Positions 9,338 to 18,000 of a stretch of DNA of 64,000 bases are shown piece by piece (position 1 is the first letter of the stretch; each line of letters begins with the position of its first letter). Origin of the DNA: Nocardia sp. CNY236 (GTDB lineage Bacteria; Actinomycetota; Actinomycetes; Mycobacteriales; Mycobacteriaceae); the NCBI RefSeq assembly GCF_000482385.1, contig NZ_AXVD01000007.1, forward strand, positions 124,001 through 188,000, in the 5' to 3' direction. The notes beneath the pieces are model-generated. The model was not told where the DNA came from. It made no database searches and saw nothing but the letters and a program-made list of their open reading frames with translations. The position numbers and the translations under genes were made by a program.

Positions 9338-10330
9338 ATGGATCAGCTACCGACCGGGAACACTATCGAGAAGGCCGTGCTACTCGCCGGCCGGGCGCCG
9401 TCGCTGCACAACAGCCAACCCTGGCGATGGGACTTCGACGGCGAGGCTCTGCGCCTGTTCGCAGTACCCGAACGCATGCTTTCGGCAACCGATGCCTCCG
9501 GCCGACAGATGCTGATCAGCTGTGGGATCGCACTCGACCACCTACGGGTTGCCTTGGCCGCCAGTGGTTGGCACACCTTCGTAGCTCGCTTCCCCGACCC
9601 GAACCACCGAGACCATCTCGCCACGCTCACACTGCAACCGGCCACGACTGTGACAGACGGTGACCGTCAGCGCGCCGACGCGATCGTCACCAGGCGCACC
9701 GACCGTTTGCCCTTCACCGAACCCACCAACTGGCCCGATTTCGAATCCATTCTGCGCACCACGTTCGACCCGGCGGACGCCTTCCTCGACGTATTGGGCG
9801 ACGACAGCCGCCCGGCGCTGGCCCGGGCATCGGAGATGACGGCCTCGCTGCGTCGCTACGACCCCGGGTATCACGCCGAATTACAATGGTGGACAGGGCA
9901 CACCATTGCCAGGTCCGGAGTTCCGGGGGAAGCACTGACTTCACCGGAAGAGCAACAGCGTGTCGCCGTGGGCCGCCGATTTCCAACAGCCGAGAGCACT
10001 CCACGACGACGTGGGATCACCGCCGATCACTCGGTGATTCTGGTGTTGTCCACCGATACCGATACCCCCGACGACCTCGTTCGGTGTGGTGAGGTGCTGT
10101 CTACAGTGCTCCTGGAGTGCACACTCGCCGGTTTTGCAACCTGCACCCTGACGCACCTGACCGAGATCCCACGCAGTCGGGCCGTCGTCCGCGAACTCAC
10201 TGAGCACTCGCGACTGCCACAGGTGCTGATCCGGGTCGGTATGGCGCCCGACACCGCGAACGACCCTCCACCGACGCCGCGCCGACCTCTTGCCGACATC
10301 CTCAGCACCCACACCCGCAATGCGCGGTGA
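9338..10330 (+). CDS. Acg-type nitroreductase family protein
   Basis: A 330-residue protein of the Acg / Rv3131 / Rv3127 group of DosR-regulon proteins, which have a doubled nitroreductase fold. The N-terminal motif RAPSLHNSQPWRW (about 19-31) is the group's hallmark, followed by RQMLISCGIALDH. The C-terminal half contains GEVLSTVLLECTLAGFATCTLTHLTE, typical of the second fold, and ends with PPPTPRRPLADIL. Members bind flavin, though Acg itself may lock up FMN rather than act as an enzyme, so the reaction is uncertain. A DosR-like site sits just upstream. One of three paralogues in this window. Confidence 0.9.
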   Translation: MDQLPTGNTIEKAVLLAGRAPSLHNSQPWRWDFDGEALRLFAVPERMLSATDASGRQMLISCGIALDHLRVALAASGWHTFVARFPDPNHRDHLATLTLQPATTVTDGDRQRADAIVTRRTDRLPFTEPTNWPDFESILRTTFDPADAFLDVLGDDSRPALARASEMTASLRRYDPGYHAELQWWTGHTIARSGVPGEALTSPEEQQRVAVGRRFPTAESTPRRRGITADHSVILVLSTDTDTPDDLVRCGEVLSTVLLECTLAGFATCTLTHLTEIPRSRAVVRELTEHSRLPQVLIRVGMAPDTANDPPPTPRRPLADILSTHTRNAR

Positions 10331-10423
10331 ACTCGCACGACACCCGCCTACAACCGGAACTGGAGTGTTCGGTTCGTAGCGCCGAAGCAGCCGCAGTCGA
10401 CCACGGTCACCGAGTGTGGGCGA

Positions 10424-10443
10424 GTCGGGACCAAGTGCCCTAC
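10424..10443 (+). promoter_or_regulatory. DevR/DosR-like box before second nitroreductase
   Basis: GTCGGGACCAAGTGCCCTAC fits the DosR box on both sides: GGGAC, an A/A centre and CCC at the right spacing, about 13 of 20 positions by eye. It ends 18 bases before the GTG start at 10462, so the transcript leader would be short. Confidence 0.55.
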
Positions 10444-10461
10444 CCCCCATGAGGAAGGCCT

Positions 10462-11505
10462 GTGTCCGAAGCGCTTTGCATCGAGAAGACTCGAAGAATG
10501 ATCGCCAAGGACGCCGCATCGACCACACCTGCACCCGATCACCCAACGATGCTCGCAGTGCTTCGGTTGGCTGCCCGAGCACCATCGGTGCACAATACGC
10601 AGCCGTGGCGCTGGGTATTCGACGGCGTGCGCTTGCACCTGTACGTGGACGCCGATCGGCTACTGCCCTCGACCGACCCGCTCGCCCGCCAGCTGGTGAT
10701 CAGCTGCGGCGCCGTACTGCATCATGTGCGGACCGTGTTCGCCGATCGTGGCTGGCACACCGACACCACACGGGTTCCGCTTCCCGAGCGCCCCGACCAT
10801 GTGGCGGTGATCTCGTTCCGTCCCTGGCCGGACCCGCCCACGGGCGTCCATTCTCGCGCGCTCGCCATCGGCCGGCGGCGCACCGACCGACTGCCGTTGT
10901 ACACCCCGGAGGGCTTCGCCGACATTCTGCCTCGACTGCGGATGCTCACCTCCCCACACGAGGTCGAGCTCGGTGTGCTCGACCAGGCTGCCCGCCCCCA
11001 CCTCGCCGCCGCCTCGAAGGAGGCCGACACGGTACGCGACGGCGATCTGCTCTATCAGACAGAATTACAGTGGTGGGTAGGACATTCCGAGATGTCCGAA
11101 GGCGTGCCCTCGTCCGCTCTGGTGTCGGAGAAGGAATTCGCGCGGGTCGGCATCGGACGCGCCTTCCCCGGCGGGCCGCACTCGGCCCGACGCGCGCAGC
11201 TCGAAGACCAGGCTCAGCTGGTGGTGCTCAGCACCGACACCGACACGGTCACCGCGTGGCTACGTACCGGAGAGGCACTGTCGGCCGTGCTGTTGGAGTG
11301 CACAGCGGCCGGGCTGGCCAGCTGTGCACTCACCCATATCACCGAAATCCCCGCAGGCCGGAAGCTACTCGCGAACCTGGTCCCCCACCCGGCCATGCCG
11401 CAGGTCCTGATTCGCATCGGCACCGCGCCCGAGGACTCCGACATGACCCCGCCTACCCCTCGCCGGGCGGTCACCGACATGTTCACCGTCACCGAGGCCC
11501 ACTGA
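10462..11505 (+). CDS. Acg-type nitroreductase family protein, second copy
   Basis: A 347-residue paralogue of the gene at 9338, with the same hallmarks: RAPSVHNTQPWRW near residue 39, RQLVISCGAVLHH, TELQWWVGH, GEALSAVLLECTAAGLASCALTHITE and a PPTPRRAVTDM tail. The GTG start is chosen because GAGGAAGG lies at the right distance; an upstream ATG at 10449 is out of frame. It carries about 20 extra N-terminal residues compared with the first copy. Probably a flavin-binding redox or flavin-storage protein of the hypoxic response. The neighbouring paralogue and DosR-like box support co-regulation rather than co-transcription, because each copy has its own upstream site. Confidence 0.9.
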   Translation: MSEALCIEKTRRMIAKDAASTTPAPDHPTMLAVLRLAARAPSVHNTQPWRWVFDGVRLHLYVDADRLLPSTDPLARQLVISCGAVLHHVRTVFADRGWHTDTTRVPLPERPDHVAVISFRPWPDPPTGVHSRALAIGRRRTDRLPLYTPEGFADILPRLRMLTSPHEVELGVLDQAARPHLAAASKEADTVRDGDLLYQTELQWWVGHSEMSEGVPSSALVSEKEFARVGIGRAFPGGPHSARRAQLEDQAQLVVLSTDTDTVTAWLRTGEALSAVLLECTAAGLASCALTHITEIPAGRKLLANLVPHPAMPQVLIRIGTAPEDSDMTPPTPRRAVTDMFTVTEAH

Positions 11506-11611
11506 CCCGCCCTTGGCTCCGGCATAGCATCGAAGTCACCGCAAACTCGCTTTCGGTGCCCGGGTTCGCCCCCGCGATCGCGGCGAATGCCATAGGCGGC
11601 CCGCGCCGTGC

Positions 11612-12178
11612 TCACTGCCGGGTTTTCTTCCCGCCCATCACCCACGCCGGTCCGGTCAGGAACCAGACCACCGTGATGAGTGCCAGCGGCTGCACGACTT
11701 CCCGCAAGGCCGCTGCCTGCTCCGGGGCGGCCACCGTGATCGACAACCCCAAGCACACGATCAGGGCTATTCCTCCCGCGATCAACCATCTCCCGAACGA
11801 CTTCATCTCGGCGCGCAAGACTTCGGCGCTGTCGCGCGAGCGCTTGGGGGGTCGCGGAGCACCGGCGAACCAGTGGGCGAATCTGGCATCGAGCCATTGG
11901 ATGGCCGGCTTCCCGAAAACGATCGTCACGCCCAGATAAATCCCCGCGAGGCGGTGGACCCCAGTGACCTCGGCGCCCTGGTGCACGTCGATCGCCACCG
12001 CCACGAGCAGGATCACATCGATCAAGGGCACCATGGCCAAGACCGCTGTGCTCACCTTCTGCAACCGCGGCCCGTATCGCAGCAGCAGCCCGACCGCGGC
12101 AATGATCCAGAATCCTGCCTCGCAGGCGAGAATTACAGCCACAATGGGATCGACGCCCGATCCGTCGACAGGATTCAC
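11612..12178 (-). CDS. Multi-pass membrane protein, function unknown
   Basis: A 188-residue integral membrane protein with about four or five hydrophobic segments (residues about 10-33, 42-64, 72-92, 128-150 and 160-180) and a charged loop between the third and fourth (RPPKRSRDSAEVLRAE). I do not recognise a named family; actinobacterial conserved membrane proteins of this size are common. The GTG start is preceded by a very strong AGAGGAGGGG site. It converges on the nitroreductase at 11505 and diverges from the kinase-like gene at 12520, so it is probably transcribed alone. Confidence 0.75.
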   Translation of the reverse strand: MNPVDGSGVDPIVAVILACEAGFWIIAAVGLLLRYGPRLQKVSTAVLAMVPLIDVILLVAVAIDVHQGAEVTGVHRLAGIYLGVTIVFGKPAIQWLDARFAHWFAGAPRPPKRSRDSAEVLRAEMKSFGRWLIAGGIALIVCLGLSITVAAPEQAAALREVVQPLALITVVWFLTGPAWVMGGKKTRQ

Positions 12179-12519
12179 TTACCCCTCCTCTTGCCTACCT
12201 CGACTTCTGGGAGTGAACCGGCGCAGACGAGCGGGTAGGCAGCTACGCCGATCGTGATCCTACCGGCAGCCGTAGCCGCAGAGAGCGGGTCGAGTAGCAG
12301 ACCCGGGTGAGGGCCGATCCTCACCTCACTGGCGGGCCGATCGACCAACGTTGCCGAAGGTCGTCCGGCTCTAGGCAACCGGCCCGACTCGGACCACGCT
12401 GGGGTCATGTGCAACGCCAACGATCATTCCGCTGCAACGCGACCAAGGCTTCGCTGTGCCGCCAGGGCACGTGGGGCAGATTGTGCGCAGGTGGATCGGC
12501 GGCGAGACCATTGACCGGC
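12179..12519. other. Divergent promoter region, membrane protein / kinase-like gene
   Basis: No gene is apparent in these 341 bases. The region holds GTTGCC (12350-12355) and GGCAAC (12374-12379) as an inverted pair, and between them TCGTCCGGCTCTA (12361-12373). The same 13 bases occur upstream of ctpF. A weak DosR-like sequence, CGGACCACGCTGGGG, lies near 12393-12407. The open frame continues upstream of the chosen start of the next gene, but without family-like residues. Confidence 0.45.
12361..12373 (+). promoter_or_regulatory. 13-base element shared with ctpF promoter
   Basis: TCGTCCGGCTCTA is present here and at 37211-37223. It lies 146 bases before the start at 12520; the other copy lies 150 bases before the ctpF start. 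Both genes resemble DosR-regulon members, so a common regulator site is possible. Chance identity is not excluded. Confidence 0.3.
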
Positions 12520-14034
12520 GTGTCGCCTCGCCCCCCTTACCCCCAGACCGACCCGCACACGCCGTTCGCGCAATTGCGTGAGACGCATTCCGGCCTGGTG
12601 GTGCTATGTGGGGACCGCGCCTACAAGATGAAGAAACCGGTGGTCACCGACTTCCTCGACTTCGGGACGCCGGCAAAGCGGGAGCTGGCTTGCGCCCGAG
12701 AACTCGAGCTGAATCAGCGCCTCTCACCCGACGTCTACCTCGGTATCGCGCATCTCACCGACCCGGCCGGTGGCGCCGCCGAGCCGTTCCTCGTGATGCG
12801 CCGAATGCCGGACGAGCTGCGCCTGTCTGCAATCCTCGACGAGCCGGCGCGGGGTTGCGCCGAATTGTCGGTACTGGCCGACATGCTGGCTCGGTTTCAT
12901 GCAAACGCCCGGCGCGGCCCCGAGATCAACCGGGCCGGGACACCCACGCAGCTGCTGCGACGCTGGCACGCCCTGCTGGCCCCCCTGCGCGAACATCCCG
13001 GCCAGCCGACCGATTCGCACGTGATCGCGCGCACCGAATACCTCGCCGTCCGATATATCGCCGGTCGCGCGGCACTGCTCACGGCCCGAATAGCAGACAA
13101 GCGCATCGTCGACGGTCACGGAGATCTGCTCACGGAGGACATCTTCGTCCTGCCCGACGGCTTCCGAATCCTGGACTGCCTGGATTTCGACGACGAGTTG
13201 CGCTATGTCGACGGCCTCGATGATGCCGCATTTCTGGCCATGGACCTCGAATTTCGCGGTCACGCACAGGAATGCACATCGTTTCTGGCCGACTACCTGC
13301 GCGCCGCAGATGATCGGGTCCCGGAATCGTTACAGCACCACTATCTCGCCTACCGGGCGATGGTCCGCGCGAAAACAGACCGAATCCGCGCAGGACAAGG
13401 CGACCCGAACGCGGCCGGGCACGCCGAGCAGCATATCCAGATCGCAGCACGACACCTGGAGCACGCAGCGGTGCGGTTGGTGCTCGTCGGAGGTTTGCCC
13501 GGCACCGGGAAATCGACAGTCGCGTCCGGGTTGGCAGCGGCGACCGGCGCCGATCTACTGTCCAGCGACAGTGTGCGCGCGCAGATGCGTATCTCGGGCG
13601 CCATTGCCGGGGCCGCCGGCACGTTCGGCGCGGGCGCCTACCGCCGCGCCGCCAAGGCCTCGGTATACGCGCGCCTTTTGGAGCAGACCCAGGATCGGCT
13701 CGAACACGGAATCTCGGTGATACTCGACGCCAGCTGGATCGATGCCGATATGCGCGCCCAGGCTGCCGCGGTGGCCGAGCGGACCCACACCGATCTGCTG
13801 CAACTACGGTGCGTTTGTCCGCGGGCTCTCGCCGAACATCGAATCGGCACCCGTCCGCATGGAGACTCGGAGGCGACGCCGGCGATCGCGGATGCCTTGG
13901 CCGCCACAGCATCACCGTGGCCCGAGGCGACAGTGATCGACACGACGCATCCGGTCGACGAATCGGTCGCTGCGGCGAAACGGGCCTGGCACGACCCGAT
14001 GGCCCGGACCCCCACGTGCGAGGAGAGGTCGTGA
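12520..14034 (+). CDS. Rv2004c-like APH-fold / P-loop kinase fusion
   Basis: A 504-residue two-domain protein close in layout to M. tuberculosis Rv2004c (DosR regulon). The N-terminal half is an aminoglycoside-phosphotransferase-like domain with VDGHGDLLTEDIF near 198-210 and LDCLDFDDELRYVD as the metal-binding region. The usual catalytic Asn after HGD is Asp here, so kinase activity is doubtful. The C-terminal half is a P-loop kinase with LVGGLPGTGKST near 322 and a DSVR segment typical of zeta-toxin or gluconokinase-like enzymes. The substrate is unknown. GTG at 12520 is chosen because similarity begins there; TTG at 12511 is an alternative. It converges on the next gene with an 11-base gap. 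Confidence 0.85.
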   Translation: MSPRPPYPQTDPHTPFAQLRETHSGLVVLCGDRAYKMKKPVVTDFLDFGTPAKRELACARELELNQRLSPDVYLGIAHLTDPAGGAAEPFLVMRRMPDELRLSAILDEPARGCAELSVLADMLARFHANARRGPEINRAGTPTQLLRRWHALLAPLREHPGQPTDSHVIARTEYLAVRYIAGRAALLTARIADKRIVDGHGDLLTEDIFVLPDGFRILDCLDFDDELRYVDGLDDAAFLAMDLEFRGHAQECTSFLADYLRAADDRVPESLQHHYLAYRAMVRAKTDRIRAGQGDPNAAGHAEQHIQIAARHLEHAAVRLVLVGGLPGTGKSTVASGLAAATGADLLSSDSVRAQMRISGAIAGAAGTFGAGAYRRAAKASVYARLLEQTQDRLEHGISVILDASWIDADMRAQAAAVAERTHTDLLQLRCVCPRALAEHRIGTRPHGDSEATPAIADALAATASPWPEATVIDTTHPVDESVAAAKRAWHDPMARTPTCEERS

Positions 14035-14045
14035 CCGGGGCGGAG

Positions 14046-15431
14046 TCAGGACCGAGCGCTCGGCGCCCGACCGGCGTCGTCGTCGACTGCAGTGGTCACC
14101 GACAACTTGTCCACCAACCAGGCCCGGGCGAGTTCGGCAACCTTCTCCAGCGCACCGGGCTCCGCGAACACGTGCGAAGCGCCGGATACCACCGTCAGCG
14201 CGGTCTCACAGGTCATCGCACGCGCCGCACGTCGATTCAGATCCACGACAACGTGGTCGTTACCACCCACGATCAGCAACGTCGGTGCTCGCACCGCGGC
14301 CAGCGCTGGTCCGGCGAGATCCACTCGCCCACCACGTGATACCACCGCCGAGATCGCGACACTGGGGTCGGTTGCCGCCGACAACGCGGCGGCAGCCCCG
14401 GTGCTGGCGCCGAAATACCCGATTCGGATATCGGCGACGTCGTCTTGCCGAGTCAGCCAACGCGTGGCCTCCACCAACCGCTCCGACAGCAACCCGATGT
14501 CGAAGACCCGGGCCCGATCGGCCGCCTCATCCGGGGTGAGTAGATCGAAGAGCAATGTGCCCAGCCCAACCCGATTCAACGCCGCGGCTACGTAGCGGTT
14601 GCGCGGGCTGCGCCGGCTGCTGCCGCTGCCGTGCGCGAACACCACCATCCCGAGGGGGCCGCACGGAATGCACAGATGCCCGCCCAATTCGACCTCTACG
14701 GCGGGAATCACCACCTCCTCTTCGCGTAGCGGAGGGTCGTCCACAGGGTCTGTCGGTGACTCCAGATGATTCGCACCTCGCCGTTGCGAGTCGGGCTGAT
14801 CCGTGCCGGCCCGGCACAGCAGTTCGGTGACCTCGGCGTCGGGCACCTGCCCGAAACGGCGATACCAGTAGCCCACAGCGCCGAACCATGTCGGTGCTTC
14901 CAGACAGATCACCTCGTCGGTCTCTGCCTCGAGCTCGGTGAGGGTGTCTCGTGGGGCCACCGGAACGGCCAGTACGACGCGCCGCGCGCCCCGTGCCCGA
15001 GTGACCTGGCAGGCTGCGCGGGCGGTCGCGCCCGTGGCAATGCCGTCGTCGACGACGAGCACCGTCCGACCCGACAGTCGAATTCCACGACGTGCGCGGC
15101 GCAGCCGGTCTGCCCGCCGGGCCAACTCGGCCCGTTCACGGCATTCCACTGCCGCCATATCCTCGTCACCGAGTCGCGCCTGTGCGACGACCAGGTCGTT
15201 GATGACCACCACGTCGTCCTCGCCGAGCGCGCCGAATGCGAGTTCCGGCTGCTGTGGGACACCGAGCTTGCGTACCACGATCACATCCAGCGGCGCACCC
15301 AGCGCGCGCGCGACCTCATAGGCGACCGGCACACCGCCGCGAGGTAGGCCCACCACCACAACGTCCTCGCTCCGGAGATGGTCCATCCGCTGCGCCAAGC
15401 GTCGTCCGGCGTCGCGACGATCGTCGAACAT
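14046..15431 (-). CDS. Phosphoribosyltransferase - dienelactone-hydrolase fusion (Rv0571c-like)
   Basis: A 461-residue fusion. Residues about 1-215 form a type I phosphoribosyltransferase: VVGLPRGGVPVAYEVA, then the PRPP-binding motif VLVVDDGIATGATARAA. Residues about 250-445 form an alpha/beta hydrolase: MVVFAHGSGSSRRSPRN as oxyanion loop, GYFGASTGAAAAL as nucleophile elbow with Ser, an acid in VGGNDHVV, and the catalytic His in GASHVF. The same fusion is M. tuberculosis Rv0571c, a DosR-regulon member of unknown substrate. The ATG at 15431 has GGAGGAGG upstream, so the longer frame to 15503 is not needed. The PPOX-fold gene lies 96 bases upstream on the same strand and may be co-transcribed. 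Confidence 0.9.
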   Translation of the reverse strand: MFDDRRDAGRRLAQRMDHLRSEDVVVVGLPRGGVPVAYEVARALGAPLDVIVVRKLGVPQQPELAFGALGEDDVVVINDLVVAQARLGDEDMAAVECRERAELARRADRLRRARRGIRLSGRTVLVVDDGIATGATARAACQVTRARGARRVVLAVPVAPRDTLTELEAETDEVICLEAPTWFGAVGYWYRRFGQVPDAEVTELLCRAGTDQPDSQRRGANHLESPTDPVDDPPLREEEVVIPAVEVELGGHLCIPCGPLGMVVFAHGSGSSRRSPRNRYVAAALNRVGLGTLLFDLLTPDEAADRARVFDIGLLSERLVEATRWLTRQDDVADIRIGYFGASTGAAAALSAATDPSVAISAVVSRGGRVDLAGPALAAVRAPTLLIVGGNDHVVVDLNRRAARAMTCETALTVVSGASHVFAEPGALEKVAELARAWLVDKLSVTTAVDDDAGRAPSARS

Positions 15432-15527
15432 CGCACACCTCCTCCCGACATTTCCAGCATGCGCTTCGATCGGGTTGCGCGACAGAGGCGACGGACGCCG
15501 CATCGGAGGTATCGCGACAATGGGCGA

Positions 15528-16082
15528 CTACGAACGTGCCGACAGGTTCGAACCCTCGATCGAGGACCTTCGCCCTGCGGCCGGCTCTTGGTCGGGCACC
15601 CCGACGAGGCGAACGCCGGTCACGATGGTGGGTTCTATCCCGATGACCTCGACATCTCGATCCGGCCACGCGCGCAGGAGTTTTTCATACCGCGCGATCC
15701 GTTCGGGATCGGTGATCGGTCGTGCGATTCCGGTCACGACGACCGACCAGCCCATCTGACTCGCCGGGTCGATGTCGTCCGCTTCATAGGCGACCACGAC
15801 GTCAGGGTCGCTGCGCACCTTGTCGGTGACCCGCGAAACGAGCTGGGTGCGCACAACCACGACGCCGCCGTCGACGAGGTGGTTGACCGGACGGATGGCC
15901 GGCAAGGCGTCACGGGTGAACACCACTCGCCCATAGGATGCGCTCGCCAGCAAGCTCAGCGCCTCGTCACGCTGGATCCCGACCAGCGCCCGATCAGCAG
16001 CAGCGTCGGCCGCATCGCTGGACGCATCACAGATGCCGTGGCCCGCGAACACGTGATTGCTCGACGTCACCTCGATCACCAC
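15528..16082 (-). CDS. Pyridoxamine-5'-phosphate-oxidase-fold protein
   Basis: About 184 residues with a flavin- or F420-binding split-barrel fold: [33 protein letters not shown] is typical of the N-terminal strand pair (quoted region about 38-70), followed by [15 protein letters not shown] and [13 protein letters not shown]. The family includes redox enzymes and haem- or F420-binding proteins, so the reaction is not predictable. The start is uncertain: GTG at 16082 is used, but the frame stays open to a TTG at 16160 and neither has a good ribosome site. It probably heads an operon with the phosphoribosyltransferase fusion and diverges from the DUF302 gene. Confidence 0.75.
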   Translation of the reverse strand: MVIEVTSSNHVFAGHGICDASSDAADAAADRALVGIQRDEALSLLASASYGRVVFTRDALPAIRPVNHLVDGGVVVVRTQLVSRVTDKVRSDPDVVVAYEADDIDPASQMGWSVVVTGIARPITDPERIARYEKLLRAWPDRDVEVIGIEPTIVTGVRLVGVPDQEPAAGRRSSIEGSNLSARS

Positions 16083-16384
16083 ACACGTCCGACGGTGATC
16101 ACGATCGACTGTCCTCGTGCACCGAATCGTTCTGTTCCATGGCTCGATCTTCGGTCGCAACCGCTCGTGGGTACAGAAACGAAAGTCACCACTCGGTGGC
16201 CGTTGGCAACCTGTACACCCCTACGGTCCCGCGCACGACGGTCGCGACGCGGTACGCAGCGTAATCGGAAAGATCTTCCCCACGTGGGCGGCGGTATTGC
16301 CCATCATGGCAGGACCTTCGCCCCTGTGCAGCAGCGAGTGACCTGGAGCACGCTCATCGCACGAGGAACCGAGGGAGGCGTTGG
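16083..16384. other. Divergent promoter region, PPOX / DUF302 gene
   Basis: About 300 bases between two divergent starts, with no convincing gene. It contains a DosR-like site at 16308-16327, a GAGGGAGG ribosome site for the plus-strand gene near 16369-16376, and possibly an N-terminal extension of the PPOX-fold protein. Confidence 0.4.
16308..16327 (+). promoter_or_regulatory. DevR/DosR-like site
   Basis: GGCAGGACCTTCGCCCCTGT keeps GGAC, a TT centre, G, and CCC at DosR-box spacing, about 11 of 20 positions by eye. It could serve both divergent genes. It is weaker than the sites at 24485 and 17290. Confidence 0.4.
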
Positions 16385-17296
16385 ATGGAATATCGAGTCG
16401 TCTTGGTCGAGTCGGCGCCGGAAACGGTGTTGCGGGTACCGCGCGAGATTCGTCCGAACCCGTATCTACTCGGCGAAGATGTTGCAGAAGGAATGCGCGA
16501 ACTGACCAGAATCGCGCAACGGGCTGGGCTGACCGCCAGCGGCGCACCGACGATCACGTTCACCCACGAACTACCCGCCGACGAATCGATCGCCGTGGAC
16601 TTCGGCGTTCCAGTGGAGCCGGCACCCAATCTGGGACCCAGCTACGGCGCGCAGGTGGTCGTGATGCCGGGAACTCTCGTCGCGCGCACCTGCCACCATG
16701 GCAGCTACCGTGACCTCGGCGCGGCGTATCTCGCCCTCCAGGATTGGATGCGCGAAGCCGGCTATCGGCCGATCGGTCCACCAACCGAGGCCTATCTGAT
16801 AGGTCCCGACGAAGTCACCGACCCGCGGCGGCTGCTGACCGAAATCCGGCTCCCCGTCGCTCGGGCACCAACTATCGCGGTTCATCTCGCCAGCCCCTTC
16901 GACGACGTCGTCGAGCGCACCCGGAAGGCGCTACGCCAGCAAGGTCTCAGCGTGATCGCAGAGATCGACATACGGGCCATGTTGCGCGAGAACATCGGCG
17001 AGCACATCGAGAACTACGTAATGCTCAGCGTCTGCGATCCTCGGTCGGTCCACCAGGCACTGTTGGCGGACCGCCATGCCGGGCTGCAGCCGTATGGGGT
17101 CGTGGTCCGCTCGGTCGACACCGGCACTCTGGTCGAGGCCACCGATCCCGAGGCGCAGGCCCGCCCCACTACGCACCCCACGCACCACCCGGTTGCCGCC
17201 AGCGCGCGCCGGTTACTCGCTGCCGCATTGGACGACCTGCTCGATACCAACCGCGATGCGGCCCGCACTGACCGCAGCCCACACCACCGTCGGTGA
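16385..17296 (+). CDS. GyrI-like effector domain fused to DUF302
   Basis: A 303-residue cytoplasmic protein. Residues about 1-150 look like a GyrI/AraC effector-binding domain (PAPNLGPSYGAQVVVMPGTLVARTCHHGSYRDLGAAY, residues about 80-115, followed by EAYLIGPDEV, a typical ending). Residues about 160-260 match DUF302 (ASPFDDVVERTRKALRQQGL, IDIRAMLRENIG, YVMLSVCDPRSVHQALL). Such domains bind small molecules, so a sensor or scavenger role is possible, but no DNA-binding domain is present. The ATG follows GGGAGGCGTTGG. The flavodoxin gene follows after 69 bases, with a DosR-like box overlapping this gene's stop codon. Confidence 0.8.
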   Translation: MEYRVVLVESAPETVLRVPREIRPNPYLLGEDVAEGMRELTRIAQRAGLTASGAPTITFTHELPADESIAVDFGVPVEPAPNLGPSYGAQVVVMPGTLVARTCHHGSYRDLGAAYLALQDWMREAGYRPIGPPTEAYLIGPDEVTDPRRLLTEIRLPVARAPTIAVHLASPFDDVVERTRKALRQQGLSVIAEIDIRAMLRENIGEHIENYVMLSVCDPRSVHQALLADRHAGLQPYGVVVRSVDTGTLVEATDPEAQARPTTHPTHHPVAASARRLLAAALDDLLDTNRDAARTDRSPHHRR

Positions 17297-17309
17297 CCAT
17301 GGTCCCGTC
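17290..17309 (+). promoter_or_regulatory. DevR/DosR-like box before flavodoxin
   Basis: TCGGTGACCATGGTCCCGTC matches the DosR box at about 14 of 20 positions, with an almost symmetrical GTGACCATGGTCCC core. It overlaps the stop codon of the upstream gene and lies 57 bases before the flavodoxin start. Confidence 0.55.
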
Positions 17310-17365
17310 AGCCGAGGCAGGAGGCCTCTCATCAGGTCCGAAGCCAGCAGGAAGGCTTCCTGGGT

Positions 17366-17917
17366 ATGGCACAGGAGCAACCCCGCGTCGCGGTTGTCTA
17401 CGCGACCGAACAGGGATCGACCCGCGATATCGCCGAATTCATCGGCGCCGAGCTGGCGGGCCGAAACGCCACGGTGGAACTCGCCAATATCGATCATGCC
17501 CCAGAACTTTCCCGTTTCGACACGCTCGTGCTGGGATGTGCGGTGCACAACCTGGATTTCCTGCCGGCAGTCGTCGGCTACGTGCATGCTCATCGCGGCG
17601 AATTCGAACACTGCGATGTGCGACTGTTCAGTGTCGGGCTCGGGCCGGCACTGCGCGGGCCGATCGGCCGGCGAGTCGGCCGGATCGTGCCCAAGAGTAT
17701 CGCCGCGCTGCGTGATTCGATTTCCGCACGCGACTACCGAGCGTTTGCGGGATGCTATGAGCGAAAAGGCATCCCGCTGCGTACACGAGTCGCCTACCGG
17801 CTGATGGGCGGACGTTATGGGGACCTGCGTGACTGGACCGCGGTGCGCGCCTGGACCGATTCCATCGCCCGAAGCCTGCAGCTGCCCCCGGCAGGCTCGA
17901 CCACCATCCACCCGTGA
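17366..17917 (+). CDS. Flavodoxin-domain protein
   Basis: A 183-residue protein. It starts with VAVVYATEQGSTRDIAEFIG, the FMN-phosphate loop of flavodoxins (T-x-G-S-T), and continues with FDTLVLGCAVHNLDFLPAVVGYV, as in the flavodoxin-domain proteins related to protoporphyrinogen oxidase HemG. It probably carries FMN and moves electrons; the partner is unknown. Its length suits a single-domain electron carrier. The ATG at 17366 follows an AGGAAGG site. The DosR-like box at 17290 suggests induction under low oxygen. Confidence 0.85.
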   Translation: MAQEQPRVAVVYATEQGSTRDIAEFIGAELAGRNATVELANIDHAPELSRFDTLVLGCAVHNLDFLPAVVGYVHAHRGEFEHCDVRLFSVGLGPALRGPIGRRVGRIVPKSIAALRDSISARDYRAFAGCYERKGIPLRTRVAYRLMGGRYGDLRDWTAVRAWTDSIARSLQLPPAGSTTIHP

Positions 17918-18000
17918 GTTCTCCTGCGTGTAAAGATGAGCGACTCGGTCGAAATCGTGAACCCTCGGACCTTGCTGGGCGCGATCGGCACACAGGGGGC

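Noticed and set aside
10416..11939. 507-codon plus-strand frame over the second nitroreductase
   Set aside because: It is an out-of-frame overlap with Arg/Pro-rich composition; the nitroreductase frame has family motifs and a good start.
12307..12519. N-terminal extension of the Rv2004c-like gene
   Set aside because: The extra residues show no resemblance to the family and the stretch contains likely promoter elements.
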